Source: Polyangium jinanense
GTDB taxonomy: Bacteria > Myxococcota > Polyangia > Polyangiales > Polyangiaceae
Assembly (NCBI RefSeq): GCF_028435365.1
Contig: NZ_JAGTJJ010000030.1
Span: forward strand, 62,001-126,000
Length of the DNA stretch: 64,000 nt
Direction: 5' to 3'
The notes under the pieces were generated by a model. It did no database searches, was not told where the DNA came from, and saw nothing but the letters and a program-made list of their open reading frames with translations. The first letter of the stretch is position 1. Each line of letters begins with the position of its first letter. The position numbers were made by a program, and so were the translations under genes. Shown here one piece after another: positions 16,324 through 28,552 of the stretch.

Positions 16324-17433
16324 ATGACGCGCATCAGCGCGCACGAGCTCGGCTCGACGGATGGCCCTTTCGGGCGAGGGATGAAGGTCGTACGCCCGGA
16401 CGAGGTGCCCGAGGGGTCCGTCGTCTCCATCCTCCGCGTGCCCCCGGAGGCGAAGGGCATGCGGCTCGACCGGTTCGTGCAATCGCAGCTCAAGCGGACG
16501 AGCCGTACCCGCGCCCAGAAGATCATCGCGCACGGCGCCTACGCCCCGGATGCGCGCCGCCTGCGCGGCAACGACCGCGTGCAAGCCGAGCAGCTCATCC
16601 TGCTCTGGCGTCCGCCCTGGGACGAGAAGGCACCCGACGTCACGCTGCGCATCCTGCACGAGGACGCCCACCTGCTCGCAGTGGACAAACCCGCCGGAAT
16701 CCCGGTACATCCGACGGCGCGGTACCACCAGAGCACGGTCGTGAAGCTCCTTGAGAACGCCCGCGACGGCGAGCGGCTCATGCTCTCGCACCGTCTCGAT
16801 CGGGAGACGAGCGGCGTCCTCCTGCTGGCGCGGACGAGCGAGGCGGACCGTCACGTAAAATGGCAGTTCGCCCGCGGCGCGACGCGGCCCGGCGCAGAAG
16901 AGCGCAGCGTGCACAAGGAGTACCTGGCGATCACCTGGGGCGCGGACGAGGCGGACGCGTTCCGTGTCGAGGCGCCGCTCGAGCTCGATCCGACGAGCCG
17001 TTACGGCGTGAAGATGCGCGTCGCCCGGCCCGGCGAGGGTCTACCCTCGGCCACGCGTTGCGCCGTGATCGGAAGGCGGAGAAACCCCGCGACGGGAAAG
17101 ATCTACGCGCTCGTGCGGTGCACGCTGGAGACGGGACGGCAGCACCAGATCCGCGTGCACCTCGCGTCACGCGGGACGCCGGTCGTCGGGGACAAACTGT
17201 ACGGCCCGGACGACGAGCTCTTCGGTCGCGGGGCGGACGGTCTGCTCACGGACGAGGACCGTGCGCTCCTGGAGATCGATCGGCACGCGCTGCACGCGGC
17301 GGTGCTGGAGCTCGATCATCCGGCGGAAGAGGGGCGCAGGCTCCGCGTGGAGGCACCGCTGCCCCCGGATCTCGAAGCCTTCTGGGCGAGCCTGGAAGAG
17401 GCCGCGCCCGCGCCTGCTCCGACGGTTCAGTAA
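16324..17433 (+). CDS. RluA-family pseudouridine synthase
   Basis: A protein of 369 residues from ATG 16324, with AGGA 8 bases upstream; an ATG nine bases earlier sits on that AGGA. An S4-like RNA-binding segment occupies about residues 42-92 (MRLDRFVQSQLKRTSRTRAQ). The catalytic domain carries LLAVDKPAGIPVHPT and HRLDRETSG, whose Asp (about 159) is the family nucleophile, plus RVHLASRGTPVVGD. Enzymes of this family isomerise specific uridines in 23S rRNA or tRNA. The target cannot be told from sequence. The gene's last seven bases overlap the 3' end of the converging membrane-protein gene. Confidence 0.92.
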   Translation: MTRISAHELGSTDGPFGRGMKVVRPDEVPEGSVVSILRVPPEAKGMRLDRFVQSQLKRTSRTRAQKIIAHGAYAPDARRLRGNDRVQAEQLILLWRPPWDEKAPDVTLRILHEDAHLLAVDKPAGIPVHPTARYHQSTVVKLLENARDGERLMLSHRLDRETSGVLLLARTSEADRHVKWQFARGATRPGAEERSVHKEYLAITWGADEADAFRVEAPLELDPTSRYGVKMRVARPGEGLPSATRCAVIGRRRNPATGKIYALVRCTLETGRQHQIRVHLASRGTPVVGDKLYGPDDELFGRGADGLLTDEDRALLEIDRHALHAAVLELDHPAEEGRRLRVEAPLPPDLEAFWASLEEAAPAPAPTVQ

Positions 17434-18140
17434 AGCGGGATCTGATCCCCCGACGAAGGCCGAGACGCCGGAGGAAGCCCGCCGCCGCGACGCCGACCCA
17501 CAGCACCGAGCGCTCCGCCGAACGTCGCCGCGAGCAGCGTGATCACGGCGCCCGCGAAGGTGAGCCACGCGGCCCGGACGAGCTCGCCCTGGTTGAGCCG
17601 GAAGGACGGGCCGAACGGCTCGGTCGTCCGCTGCGCGAACATGAACGCCGGCTCGAAGCCAGTCGGCCGCCCGAACTCCTGCGTCTCGAAAAACGGAGGC
17701 GCCCCGTTTCCCACGACGAACACGAGCAGCGCGAGCGAGACGGCCCAGGTGAGCACGCCCGCGAGCGCGCCGTCCCACCGACGAATCGCGCCGCCGAGCT
17801 TGGCCGCCGCGTAGCTGCCGACGAAGAGGGCGACGAGCGAGGCGAAGGCCATCCACAAAGCCATGCCTGCCCCGAGGCGCTCGATCGACGCGCGGCCGCC
17901 TGAATCGAGGACGCTCACGCCGGTCGCGAACCCGAGCAGCCCGAGGAGCACGAGCGTGCCGAGCGCGAGGAAGAGCCCGGCGAGCACGGAGCTCCACCGG
18001 ATGCGCGAGAGGTCACGCTCCTCGAAGGCGTCGAGCATCTTCCGCACGCCGGACGGCGGCATTTGCTCGTCGATCGTTGGCGTCGCAGGGACCTCGCCGA
18101 GATCCCTCGGAGGTGGCTTGATGGGCGCGTTCGACATCAT
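17427..18140 (-). CDS. Four-TM membrane protein, unknown function
   Basis: About 237 residues; two adjacent ATGs at 18140 and 18137 are candidates. An acidic, Pro-rich cytoplasmic N-terminus of about 45 residues precedes four hydrophobic segments (SSVLAGLFLALGTLVLLGLL, MALWMAFASLVALFVGSYAA, ALAGVLTWAVSLALLVFVV and AAWLTFAGAVITLLAATFGG). These have small-residue patches in the style of small integral membrane proteins. The C-terminus is basic and Pro-rich. It sits directly downstream of the RHH gene on the same strand (35-base gap), so it may be co-transcribed with the zinc-finger ParA gene. No enzymatic motif is visible. Confidence 0.7.
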   Translation of the reverse strand: MMSNAPIKPPPRDLGEVPATPTIDEQMPPSGVRKMLDAFEERDLSRIRWSSVLAGLFLALGTLVLLGLLGFATGVSVLDSGGRASIERLGAGMALWMAFASLVALFVGSYAAAKLGGAIRRWDGALAGVLTWAVSLALLVFVVGNGAPPFFETQEFGRPTGFEPAFMFAQRTTEPFGPSFRLNQGELVRAAWLTFAGAVITLLAATFGGALGAVGRRRGGGLPPASRPSSGDQIPLY

Positions 18141-18174
18141 CTCGGCGCCGTGCAAGCGCCGAGCCGCGGACGGA

Positions 18175-18480
18175 TCAGATGCCCTTCGGCACCTTCTCCA
18201 GATCAACCTGCTCGAGCGCGTGACGGATGAGCGCGCTGCGGCTCGCCTTGGTCAAGCCGCGCGCCTTCAAGGCCTCGACCATCTCGTCGAGACGCTCGAG
18301 GTCGTCCGTGTACATCGAGATGCAGATGACCTTGTAATGCGTCGGGCGCTCCGGGGCGGGCTTCTGCGCCCGCGCCGGCTTACCCGCGGGCGTGTAGAAC
18401 GCCCCGGAGAGGACCCCTTCGACCTCGTCGCGATCGAGGAGCGCGTGCGCGGCCTCGGAGAATTCGCCCTCGTGCTTCAT
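18175..18480 (-). CDS. Ribbon-helix-helix protein, partner of the zinc-finger ParA
   Basis: A protein of 101 residues; AGGAG lies 11 bases before ATG 18480. The N-terminal half (SEAAHALLDRDEVEGVLSG, then a basic Pro-rich linker) is probably an interaction region. The C-terminal half, about residues 47-95, reads YKVICISMYTDDLERLDEM, then KASRSALIRHALEQ. This is the beta-strand/helix/helix pattern of MetJ/Arc/CopG DNA-binding proteins, which dimerise and insert a beta ribbon into the DNA major groove. It follows the ParA gene by only 11 bases. Small RHH proteins next to ParA ATPases often act as centromere-binding ParB analogues or autorepressors; that role here is inference. Confidence 0.82.
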   Translation of the reverse strand: MKHEGEFSEAAHALLDRDEVEGVLSGAFYTPAGKPARAQKPAPERPTHYKVICISMYTDDLERLDEMVEALKARGLTKASRSALIRHALEQVDLEKVPKGI

Positions 18481-18491
18481 CGTCCCTTCTC

Positions 18492-19874
18492 CTAAGCGGT
18501 CGCTGCGGCAGTGCGCGCGGGCTTCGCGTCCTTCGTGTCCTTCGCGCCCTTCGCCGCGCCCTCGCGGCTCTGGATGATGCGGTCCACGACGACGCCGTAG
18601 TCCTCCGCGGCGGGCGTGCCGGCGGCGTACTCGAAGATCGTCTGCCCCTGCGCCGGCGCTTCCTTCACCTTGATCGCGGCGCGCACCGGCGGGAGGCACC
18701 GGTCGCCGAAGTGTTGCTTCAACGTGGTGACGGCCTCGCGGCAGATCTTCGCGCGCGCGTCGAAGAACGTGGGGAGCACGCCCCAGATCTGCACCGGGTG
18801 ATGCAGGAGCGCGTTCACGTTCTTCACGGTCTTGATGACCTGACGCACGCCGACGAGCGAGAGGTAGTCGCAAGCAACGGGCACGAGCACGCTGTCGGCG
18901 AAGACGAGCGCGTTCTGGTTCATCAAGGACAGGCTCGGCGAGCAGTCGAGCACCACGTAGTCGTAGCCCGTGGCGGCGGCGCTCAGGCGCTCGCAGAGCA
19001 CGCGGTCGCGGTTCTGGCGGCCCGCGAGGTAGAGCTCGGCGGCGGCCAGCGTCTCGTTGGAGCCCAAAAGGTCCAGGTTCGGACGAACGACGCGCGTCGC
19101 GTCCGCGACCCGCAGGCCCATCACGAGAACGTGGTAGAGCGAGCGCTCGACGTTCGCGCCGAGCGAGACCGACACGTTGCCCTGCGCGTCCGTATCGACG
19201 AGCAGGACCTTCTTGCCGCGCGACGCGAGGCCGGCCGCGATGCTCACGGCCGTCGTCGTCTTGCCCGTGCCGCCCTTGTGGTTGAACACGGCGAGGTAAC
19301 GCGGCACGGACGCGTCCGCGGCCTGCTCCTTCGGCGCCTCGGGCGCGGCCGGCGACGCCTGCGAGGCCTGCGCCCCCGGAGCCGTCCGCTTGTTCGCGAC
19401 CTGCGGCACCACGGGCACGGCCACGGCCGGCGAGGTCGACGAGGACGCACGCTTCGTGGGCGTCGCGGAGCTCGAAGGGCCCGCCGCGCGCGTCGCCACG
19501 GCCCGCGGCACGGACTGCGGCGGCGGCGAGGGCGCGACGGCCTGCGGCGTGACCTCGGCGGCGATCTCGCCGAGCCGTACGCCGCTCGCCTCTCGCTGGA
19601 GCTGCGTCCGGCAGGGCATCGAGCACGCGTAGGTGCGACGCCCGTTCAGGTACATCACCTGGGACGCGAGCTCGGGCTGGAACCGCTTCGCGCAGGCGTC
19701 ACACGTGGCGAGCTTGTCGCCCTGCCCTTCGCCGCCGAGCTGGCTCTTCTCCAGGCACTTCTGGGAGCAGTAGAACGAGAACCCGCCGTCCCGCTCTTCC
19801 ATCTGGTAGCGGAACTGGACGTCGAACTCCGACCCGCAAACGCTGCACGACTCCCTGATCCCGGCCACCGCCAT
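18492..19874 (-). CDS. ParA-type ATPase with two tandem zinc fingers
   Basis: A protein of 460 residues with GGAG just before the ATG. The N-terminus holds two fingers of identical spacing: Cys10-x2-Cys13-x22-Cys36-x3-Cys40 and Cys58-x2-Cys61-x22-Cys84-x3-Cys88. A Pro/Ala/Ser/Thr linker of about 100 residues follows, then a full ParA/MinD ATPase with deviant Walker A KGGTGKTTT (about 200-208), DTDAQGN and VVLDCSPSLSL. ParA proteins bind DNA non-specifically when ATP-bound and move or position cargo. The fingers may bind nucleic acid or a partner. This is not the canonical chromosomal ParA, which is at 29181-29978. The partner is probably the adjacent RHH protein. Confidence 0.88.
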   Translation of the reverse strand: MAVAGIRESCSVCGSEFDVQFRYQMEERDGGFSFYCSQKCLEKSQLGGEGQGDKLATCDACAKRFQPELASQVMYLNGRRTYACSMPCRTQLQREASGVRLGEIAAEVTPQAVAPSPPPQSVPRAVATRAAGPSSSATPTKRASSSTSPAVAVPVVPQVANKRTAPGAQASQASPAAPEAPKEQAADASVPRYLAVFNHKGGTGKTTTAVSIAAGLASRGKKVLLVDTDAQGNVSVSLGANVERSLYHVLVMGLRVADATRVVRPNLDLLGSNETLAAAELYLAGRQNRDRVLCERLSAAATGYDYVVLDCSPSLSLMNQNALVFADSVLVPVACDYLSLVGVRQVIKTVKNVNALLHHPVQIWGVLPTFFDARAKICREAVTTLKQHFGDRCLPPVRAAIKVKEAPAQGQTIFEYAAGTPAAEDYGVVVDRIIQSREGAAKGAKDTKDAKPARTAAATA

Positions 19875-19948
19875 GCTCCTTGAAGCTCGCCGCGGCGCCC
19901 CGCCGCGACGCTGTAAGCCACCAACAGCACAGCTAGATCGGGGTGGCC

Positions 19949-19972
19949 AAATTTTTTGTGTGCGTTTTTTTG
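19949..19972 (-). promoter_or_regulatory. A/T tracts upstream of the zinc-finger parA
   Basis: In very GC-rich surroundings, two A tracts (AAAAAAA and AAAAAATTT read leftward) lie about 75-100 bases ahead of the ATG at 19874, spaced about one helical turn apart. This looks like an UP element or intrinsically bent DNA. A convincing -35/-10 pair was not found. Confidence 0.4.
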
Positions 19973-20086
19973 CCTAGATCCGTGAGGCTGGATCCATCGG
20001 CGGTATGGAAGGACCCCGCGAGGGGCTGAGACCGGGCGTTTGGCGGGGCGCGCGGGGGCGCGGCGGCGAGGCGGAAAAGGCCGCGA

Positions 20087-21664
20087 TCAGTGCCGGAAAT
20101 GCCGGACGCCCGTGAAGATCATCGCAGCGCCGGCCTTGTCCGCGGCCGCGATCACGTCGGCGTCCTTCACGCTCCCGCCCGGCTGCACGAAGGCCGTGAC
20201 GCCGTGCTCAAGGGCGAGCTCGACGCCGTCCGGGAACGGGAAAAACGCATCCGAGGCGAGCACGGCGCCGCGGGCCTCGGCCTCGGCCTTGCGGCACGCG
20301 ATGCGCACGCTCTCGACGCGCGACATCTGCCCCGCGCCCACGCCGACCGTACGGCCCTCCTTGGCGAGCACGATCGCGTTCGACTTCACGTGCTTGCAGA
20401 CCTTCCACGCAAGGTCGAGCGCGGCGAGCTCCTCCGGCGTCGGCGCGCGCTTCGTGACGACCCGCGCCTTCTCGACCTCGCCACGCGCGGTCGCGTCGCG
20501 CCCCTGCACGACGAGGCCGCCGCCCACGCGCTTCCAGGTGAGCTCGTCGAGCTCGGCCGGCAGGAGCGTACGCGTGGCGAGGAGGCGCAGGTTCTTCTTC
20601 GCGCGAAGGACCGGGAGCGCGTCGTCCGCGAACGAAGGCGCGACGACGCACTCGAGGAAGGTTTCGGCGAGCGCCTCGGCCGTCGCGCGATCGACGGGGC
20701 GGTTCAGCGCGACGATCCCACCGAAAGCGCTCAGCGCGTCGGCGTCGCGCGCGAGCCGGTACGCGCGCTCGAGCGCGTCGGCCACGGCCACGCCCGAGGG
20801 GTTCGCATGCTTCACGACGACGGCCGCGGGCCGCTCGTGCTCGCGCACCGCTTCGAGTGCAGCGTCGACGTCGACGAGGTTGTTGAACGAGAGCTCCTTG
20901 CCGCCGGCGCCGAGCGAGTCGGCGAGCGAGAGCGAGCCCTCGGGCGCGCTCCGCTCGCGGTAGAACGCGCCCGACTGATGCGGGTTCTCGCCGTACCTGA
21001 GGCCGTACGCCCGTTCGAACGTGAGCGTCAGATACCGCGGATACGCCTCGCGCTTCGGGGGCGCCTTCTCCTCGGCCGGATCCGGATCCCCGAGCGACGA
21101 CAGGTACGCCGACACCGCGCCGTCGTACGCGGCCGTGTGCGCGAACGCCTTCGCTGCGAGCTTGCGGCGCGTCGCGGACGACACCTCGCCGCTCGCCTCG
21201 ATCTCGGCGAGCACGGCCTCGTAATCGGACGGATCACACACGACGGCGACGCGCCCGTGGTTCTTCGCGGCGCTGCGCACCATCGCGGGCCCGCCGATGT
21301 CGATCTGCTCGATCACCTCGGCGAGCAGCACGCCCGGCTTCGCGACCGTTTGCGTGAAGGGATAGAGGTTCACGGCGACGAGGTCGATCGGCGCGCCGCC
21401 GAGGCGCTCGAGGTCGGCCTGGTCGATGTCGCCGCGCATGAGGATGCCGCCGTGCACGCGCGGGTGAAGCGTCTTCACGCGCCCGCCCATCACCTCGGGC
21501 GAGCCCGTGAAGGACTCCACGCTGGTGACGGCCAGCCCCGCGTCTGCGAGCGCTTTGAGCGTGCCGCCGGTCGAGAGGATCTCCACGCCTCGCGCCGCGA
21601 GCGCGCGCGCGAACGGTAGGAGTCCCGCCTTGTCGTAGACCGAGATGAGGGCTCGTCGGATCAT
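20087..21664 (-). CDS. purH: Bifunctional AICAR transformylase/IMP cyclohydrolase
   Basis: A protein of 525 residues, the usual PurH length. The N-terminal IMP cyclohydrolase (MGS-like) domain shows ALISVYDKAGL, EILSTGGT, GGRVKTLHPRVHGGIL and NLYPF. The C-terminal AICAR formyltransferase domain shows LRYGENPHQSGAFY, KHANPSGVAVA and DAFFPFPDG, ending in FTGVRHFRH. It performs the last two steps of de novo IMP synthesis using 10-formyl-THF, in the cytoplasm. It is a single gene with no other pur genes nearby. It follows lon by 78 bases on the same strand and may be read from upstream. Confidence 0.97.
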   Translation of the reverse strand: MIRRALISVYDKAGLLPFARALAARGVEILSTGGTLKALADAGLAVTSVESFTGSPEVMGGRVKTLHPRVHGGILMRGDIDQADLERLGGAPIDLVAVNLYPFTQTVAKPGVLLAEVIEQIDIGGPAMVRSAAKNHGRVAVVCDPSDYEAVLAEIEASGEVSSATRRKLAAKAFAHTAAYDGAVSAYLSSLGDPDPAEEKAPPKREAYPRYLTLTFERAYGLRYGENPHQSGAFYRERSAPEGSLSLADSLGAGGKELSFNNLVDVDAALEAVREHERPAAVVVKHANPSGVAVADALERAYRLARDADALSAFGGIVALNRPVDRATAEALAETFLECVVAPSFADDALPVLRAKKNLRLLATRTLLPAELDELTWKRVGGGLVVQGRDATARGEVEKARVVTKRAPTPEELAALDLAWKVCKHVKSNAIVLAKEGRTVGVGAGQMSRVESVRIACRKAEAEARGAVLASDAFFPFPDGVELALEHGVTAFVQPGGSVKDADVIAAADKAGAAMIFTGVRHFRH

Positions 21665-21743
21665 GGCGGCGAGCGACTAGCGCGCCGCCGCGATCCTTGC
21701 CAGCAGGGAGATGAGAGGAAACGAGGAGGGGGGACGCTCTCGC

Positions 21744-24236
<2,493 letters not shown>

Positions 24237-24341
24237 CCGACGTCTTTCTCGCCCCGGCGCGCGGGCCGGGGCAAACGGGCCTACGGGTGATCGCTCGCTC
24301 GTGAAGATGAGCGAGACGACGCGAGGAAGAGGAAATGGAGT

Positions 24342-24361
24342 GGGGGAGGACGTCCTCCCCC
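24342..24361 (-). other. Perfect GC-rich palindrome after clpX
   Basis: GGGGGAGGACGTCCTCCCCC is a perfect 20-base palindrome starting 5 bases past the clpX stop. As RNA it gives an 8-bp stem with an ACGU loop. No U run follows, so it is more likely a 3'-end stabiliser or partial attenuator between clpX and lon than a full terminator. Confidence 0.55.
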
Positions 24362-24365
24362 GGCG

Positions 24366-25622
<1,257 letters not shown>

Positions 25623-26064
25623 TTCGCCTCTCGCCTCTCTCGCCTCGCCGTGGCCCCGGTACTTTCGCACCTCGGGCCCTTTTCATTCGAGCATGCCCGG
25701 TGTCCGCAGCGGCGTTCACCGAGGCGCGCTCGACGACGAAAACGATGCTGAAAATCCGCGTTTTTCCAGCGTATCGCCGTGAGCGGATTCTAGTCCCCTA
25801 CCCTGTGACCCGCAAGTTAACGCTCGTGCTTCGCGCGCTCGGTCGCCGCCCGTCCCTACGGCTCCGGGCGGTGCGACGCGTGCATTTCATGCACCTCGGG
25901 GCGCATTCATCGGACCGCAAGTGCCATCCGCGGCACAAGAAGACGAGTACGGACGGATTGGTTTCGTCCAAGGCGTGTCCCCATCCACGCGGCCCGAAAA
26001 CAGCCCGGGCCGCGCGCTCCCAGCCGAGCGCCCGCCCTTCGCAGGCGGGCGTCGCGATCCTGCT
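25623..26064. other. 442-base clpP-clpX spacer, no gene
   Basis: No frame here has an RBS or the strong third-position GC bias of neighbouring genes. It contains the clpX promoter described separately. Downstream of clpP there is a GCCCGCCCTTCGCAGGCGGGC hairpin, about 26031-26051, that could cap the clpP transcript. Unlike in many bacteria, clpP and clpX are therefore probably expressed from separate promoters. Confidence 0.5.
25787..25815 (-). promoter_or_regulatory. Predicted sigma-70-type promoter for clpX
   Basis: Read leftward: TTGCGG, a 17-base spacer, then TAGAAT. Each hexamer matches the consensus at four to five positions, in a local A/T-richer patch. Transcription would start near 25780, leaving a leader of about 160 bases before the GTG at 25622. 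Confidence 0.5.
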
Positions 26065-26778
26065 TCACAGGGCCTGGGGCGAGCCCTTGATGCGCTTCGG
26101 CAGGACCTCGTCGATCAGGCCGTACTCCTTGGCCTGCGGCGCGCTCAGATAGAAGTCGCGCTCGATGTCCTTGGCGAGCTCCTCGCGATTCTTGCTCGTC
26201 GCGTCGGCGAGGATGTCGATCAAGGTCTCTTTCATCTTCTTGATCTCACGCGCCTGGATCTCGATGTCCGTCGCCTGGCCGCGCGCGCCGCCGAGGGGCT
26301 GATGGATCATCATGCGCGCGTGCGGCAGCGCGTACCGGCGGCCCTTGTGGCCCGCCGCGAGCAGCACCGCGCCCATCGACGCGGCCTGGCCGATGCACAT
26401 CGTCGAGACCGGGCAACGGACGTACTGCATCGTGTCGTACATCGCGAGGCCGCTCGTCACGATGCCGCCAGGGCTGTTGATGTAGACCTGGATGTCCTTG
26501 TCGGGATCTTCGCTCTCGAGGAAGAGGAACTGCGCGATGACAGCGTTCGCCACGAAGTCGTCGATCTCGGTCCCGATGAAGACAATCCGGTCCTTGAGCA
26601 GACGGCTGAAGATGTTCCACTCGCGCTCGCCGCGGTGGGTCACCTCGGTGACCGTCGGCAGGACATACCCCTGCTCCCGGAGCGTGGTGAGGCCCGACGC
26701 CCGGTCGCTTGCCACCGCATCGTGGTCCCGCTCGAGAAACTCCATCGCCTGCTTACGTGTCTCGACTCGTCGGATCAT
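26065..26778 (-). CDS. clpP: ClpP protease subunit
   Basis: A protein of 237 residues; GGAG lies 7 bases before ATG 26778. The catalytic triad context is clear: GQAASMGA (Ser about 134), MMIHQPLGG (His about 159) and the downstream Asp in the handle region. [17 protein letters not shown] is the oxyanion strand. The N-terminus is about 30-40 residues longer than in the usual 195-210-residue ClpP and starts [10 protein letters not shown]; it may be a propeptide, since ClpP is often autoprocessed, or a later start could be used. ClpP forms the serine-protease barrel docked by ClpX or ClpA. Gene order tig, clpP, clpX, lon is conserved in many bacteria. Confidence 0.96.
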   Translation of the reverse strand: MIRRVETRKQAMEFLERDHDAVASDRASGLTTLREQGYVLPTVTEVTHRGEREWNIFSRLLKDRIVFIGTEIDDFVANAVIAQFLFLESEDPDKDIQVYINSPGGIVTSGLAMYDTMQYVRCPVSTMCIGQAASMGAVLLAAGHKGRRYALPHARMMIHQPLGGARGQATDIEIQAREIKKMKETLIDILADATSKNREELAKDIERDFYLSAPQAKEYGLIDEVLPKRIKGSPQAL

Positions 26779-26984
26779 CCAGGGCTCCGCTGTGGTTCGG
26801 CAAAAGGGTGCCGGGAGGCCCTAGTCGTGAGCCAGAAGCCCGCGCTTCGCAAGCCCGAACCGTGGGGTCGGTGTGAAGAAATGCGACGGCCGAGCGTGAG
26901 CCGTTTTCGCGCTTCCGCGAGGGAATTTCGTTCGTGGTGGGAGAGGCTCGAAAGCCTGGAGAGACATCGATGGACGTGAAGACG

Positions 26985-27018
26985 AAAACGGGCGCGCTGG
27001 TGACACCAGCACGCCCGT
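26985..27018 (-). terminator. Intrinsic terminator of tig
   Basis: Thirty bases past the tig stop, an inverted repeat with 15-base arms (one G-U pair in RNA) and a very tight turn is followed by TTTTCG on the leftward strand. It looks like a classical Rho-independent terminator separating tig from clpP. Confidence 0.8.
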
Positions 27019-27048
27019 TCGTGATGCCGCAGATCGCGAGCGAAGCTC

Positions 27049-28314
27049 TCAGGCTTCCGTGATCTTCGCGGCGGCCTCGATGAGGTCGAGGATCTTGTCT
27101 TCCAGGATCATGCCAATCAGCATCTCCTGCTTCTTCGGATCACGGTACTCGGCCTTGACCTTGGCGACGTTCTTGCCGGTCTGCTCGGCGAGCTCCTCGT
27201 AGCCCTTCTCGATGTCCTGCGGCGTGACCTGCACGGTCTTCGACTTCGCGATCTCGGCCATGAGCAGGCCCGCGCGAACCTTCGTCTCGGCGTCGGCGTG
27301 CACGCGCGCGCGGATCTCGGGCGTCATCTCGAGGCGCTGGCCCTGGCGGCGCGCCGCCGTGACGAGCTCGCGCTCCGTGAGCTGCGCCTGCTGCTCGACG
27401 AGCGAGGGAGGCACCGGGATCGGGTTCGCCTTGCAGAGCTCGAAGACGAGCTTCTCCGCGACGGAGTCGGTCGCCTTCTGCTTGAGCTCCTTCTCGATCT
27501 TCGCCGAGAGCGCGGTGCGCATGGCCTCGAGGTTCTCGTGGCCCACGTCCTTCGCGAACTCGTCGTCGACCTCGGGGAAGTTCCGCTCGCGGACTTCCTT
27601 CAGCGTGACGTGGAACGTGCCCGTCTTGCCGCGGAGCGACTCGTTCGTGTGGCGCTCCGAGAAGGCCACCGTGGCGTCCTTGGACTCGCCGACGTTCATG
27701 CCGGTGAGGACGTCCTCGATCTCCTTGAAGACCTGGCCGCTGCCGATCTCGGTCTCGATCTCCTGCGGCTTGTCCTCGCGGACCTTACCGTCGACGTCGA
27801 GGGTGAAGGCGATGCGCACGAGGTCGCCGGCCTTCGCAGGACGCTCGGGCTCGGGCGTCGAGAGGGTCGCGTGCTCACGGCGGAGGCGCGCCACCTCGGC
27901 GTCGATCGCGTCGGCCGTGACCTCGGTCTTCGGCCGGCTGACCTCGAAGCCCTCCCACTTCACCTCGGCGATGTCGGGGCGAACCTCGAAGCGCGCCTTG
28001 TAGGAGAACGACTCCTCGGGGCGGAGCTCGACGGGGGCGATGTCGGGCTGCGAGAGGGGCTGCACCTGCTGCGAGGCAAGGGCACGGTTCAACGTGGTGT
28101 CGACCAGCCGGCGGGCGACGTCCGCGTGGATGCTGCCCGAGTAGAGGTGGGCGAGCACGTGGCGCGGCGCCTTGCCTTGGCGGAAGCCCCTCACGCGGGC
28201 GGAGCGCTGGAGGTTGGCGTAGGCCTTGTCCACCTCGGTGCGAACCTGCTCGGCAGGGATCTCGACCTTGAGCTCGACGAGGACCGGGGAGAGCTTTTCG
28301 ACGGTGACTTGCAT
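27049..28314 (-). CDS. tig: Trigger factor (ribosome-associated chaperone and prolyl isomerase)
   Basis: A protein of 421 residues starting MQVTVEKLSPVLVELKVEI at 28314; eleven more residues are possible but untypical. The N-terminal ribosome-binding domain carries the signature GFRQGKAPRHV at about 44-54. The central FKBP-like domain (AGDLVRIAFTLDVDGK to VTLKEVRERNFPEVDDEF) and a helical C-terminal domain follow. It catches nascent chains at the exit tunnel and catalyses prolyl isomerisation. An upstream TTGACC about 50 bases ahead of the start could be a -35. It is terminated by its own hairpin, and a terminator lies just upstream, so it is probably an independent unit. Confidence 0.96.
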   Translation of the reverse strand: MQVTVEKLSPVLVELKVEIPAEQVRTEVDKAYANLQRSARVRGFRQGKAPRHVLAHLYSGSIHADVARRLVDTTLNRALASQQVQPLSQPDIAPVELRPEESFSYKARFEVRPDIAEVKWEGFEVSRPKTEVTADAIDAEVARLRREHATLSTPEPERPAKAGDLVRIAFTLDVDGKVREDKPQEIETEIGSGQVFKEIEDVLTGMNVGESKDATVAFSERHTNESLRGKTGTFHVTLKEVRERNFPEVDDEFAKDVGHENLEAMRTALSAKIEKELKQKATDSVAEKLVFELCKANPIPVPPSLVEQQAQLTERELVTAARRQGQRLEMTPEIRARVHADAETKVRAGLLMAEIAKSKTVQVTPQDIEKGYEELAEQTGKNVAKVKAEYRDPKKQEMLIGMILEDKILDLIEAAAKITEA

Positions 28315-28386
28315 GGGCGTTCGTTGGAAGGAACGGCGCCATGCCATGCACGGCGAGAGGGGTCAAGCGAGGGCGGGTTTGAAGAC

Positions 28387-28424
28387 AAAAAAAGAGCCCC
28401 GACGGAGAGGCGCCGTCGAGGCTC
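28387..28424 (-). terminator. Intrinsic terminator upstream of tig
   Basis: Read leftward: a 12-bp stem (one U-G pair) with a seven-base loop followed by TTTTTTT. It lies about 130 bases downstream of the 56-residue gene at 28553-28723 and would end that transcript before tig. Confidence 0.88.
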
Positions 28425-28473
28425 GGTCGGGTCCAAGCAGCCCAGGAGGTCCTGGCGAGACGTAGGGCTCGGC

Positions 28474-28545
28474 CCCCCGATGCGTCCGATGCCGCAACGC
28501 ATCGGGGGAGCGCATCGGGGGACGGAGGCCCGCTCGCGGCGGGCC
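28474..28545 (-). other. Two strong hairpins in the 3' region of the small acidic gene
   Basis: Bases 28474-28485 and 28497-28508 form a perfect 12-bp stem (CCCCCGATGCGT with its complement, 11-base loop). Bases 28527-28545 form a second one, GGCCCGC-TCGCG-GCGGGCC. Neither has a U run. With the terminator at 28387-28424 this makes three stacked structures in about 160 bases. Confidence 0.7.
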
Positions 28546-28552
28546 CCCTGCC

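Noticed and set aside
26821..27012. 63-residue leftward frame between tig and clpP
   Set aside because: It overlaps the tig terminator and has no RBS.
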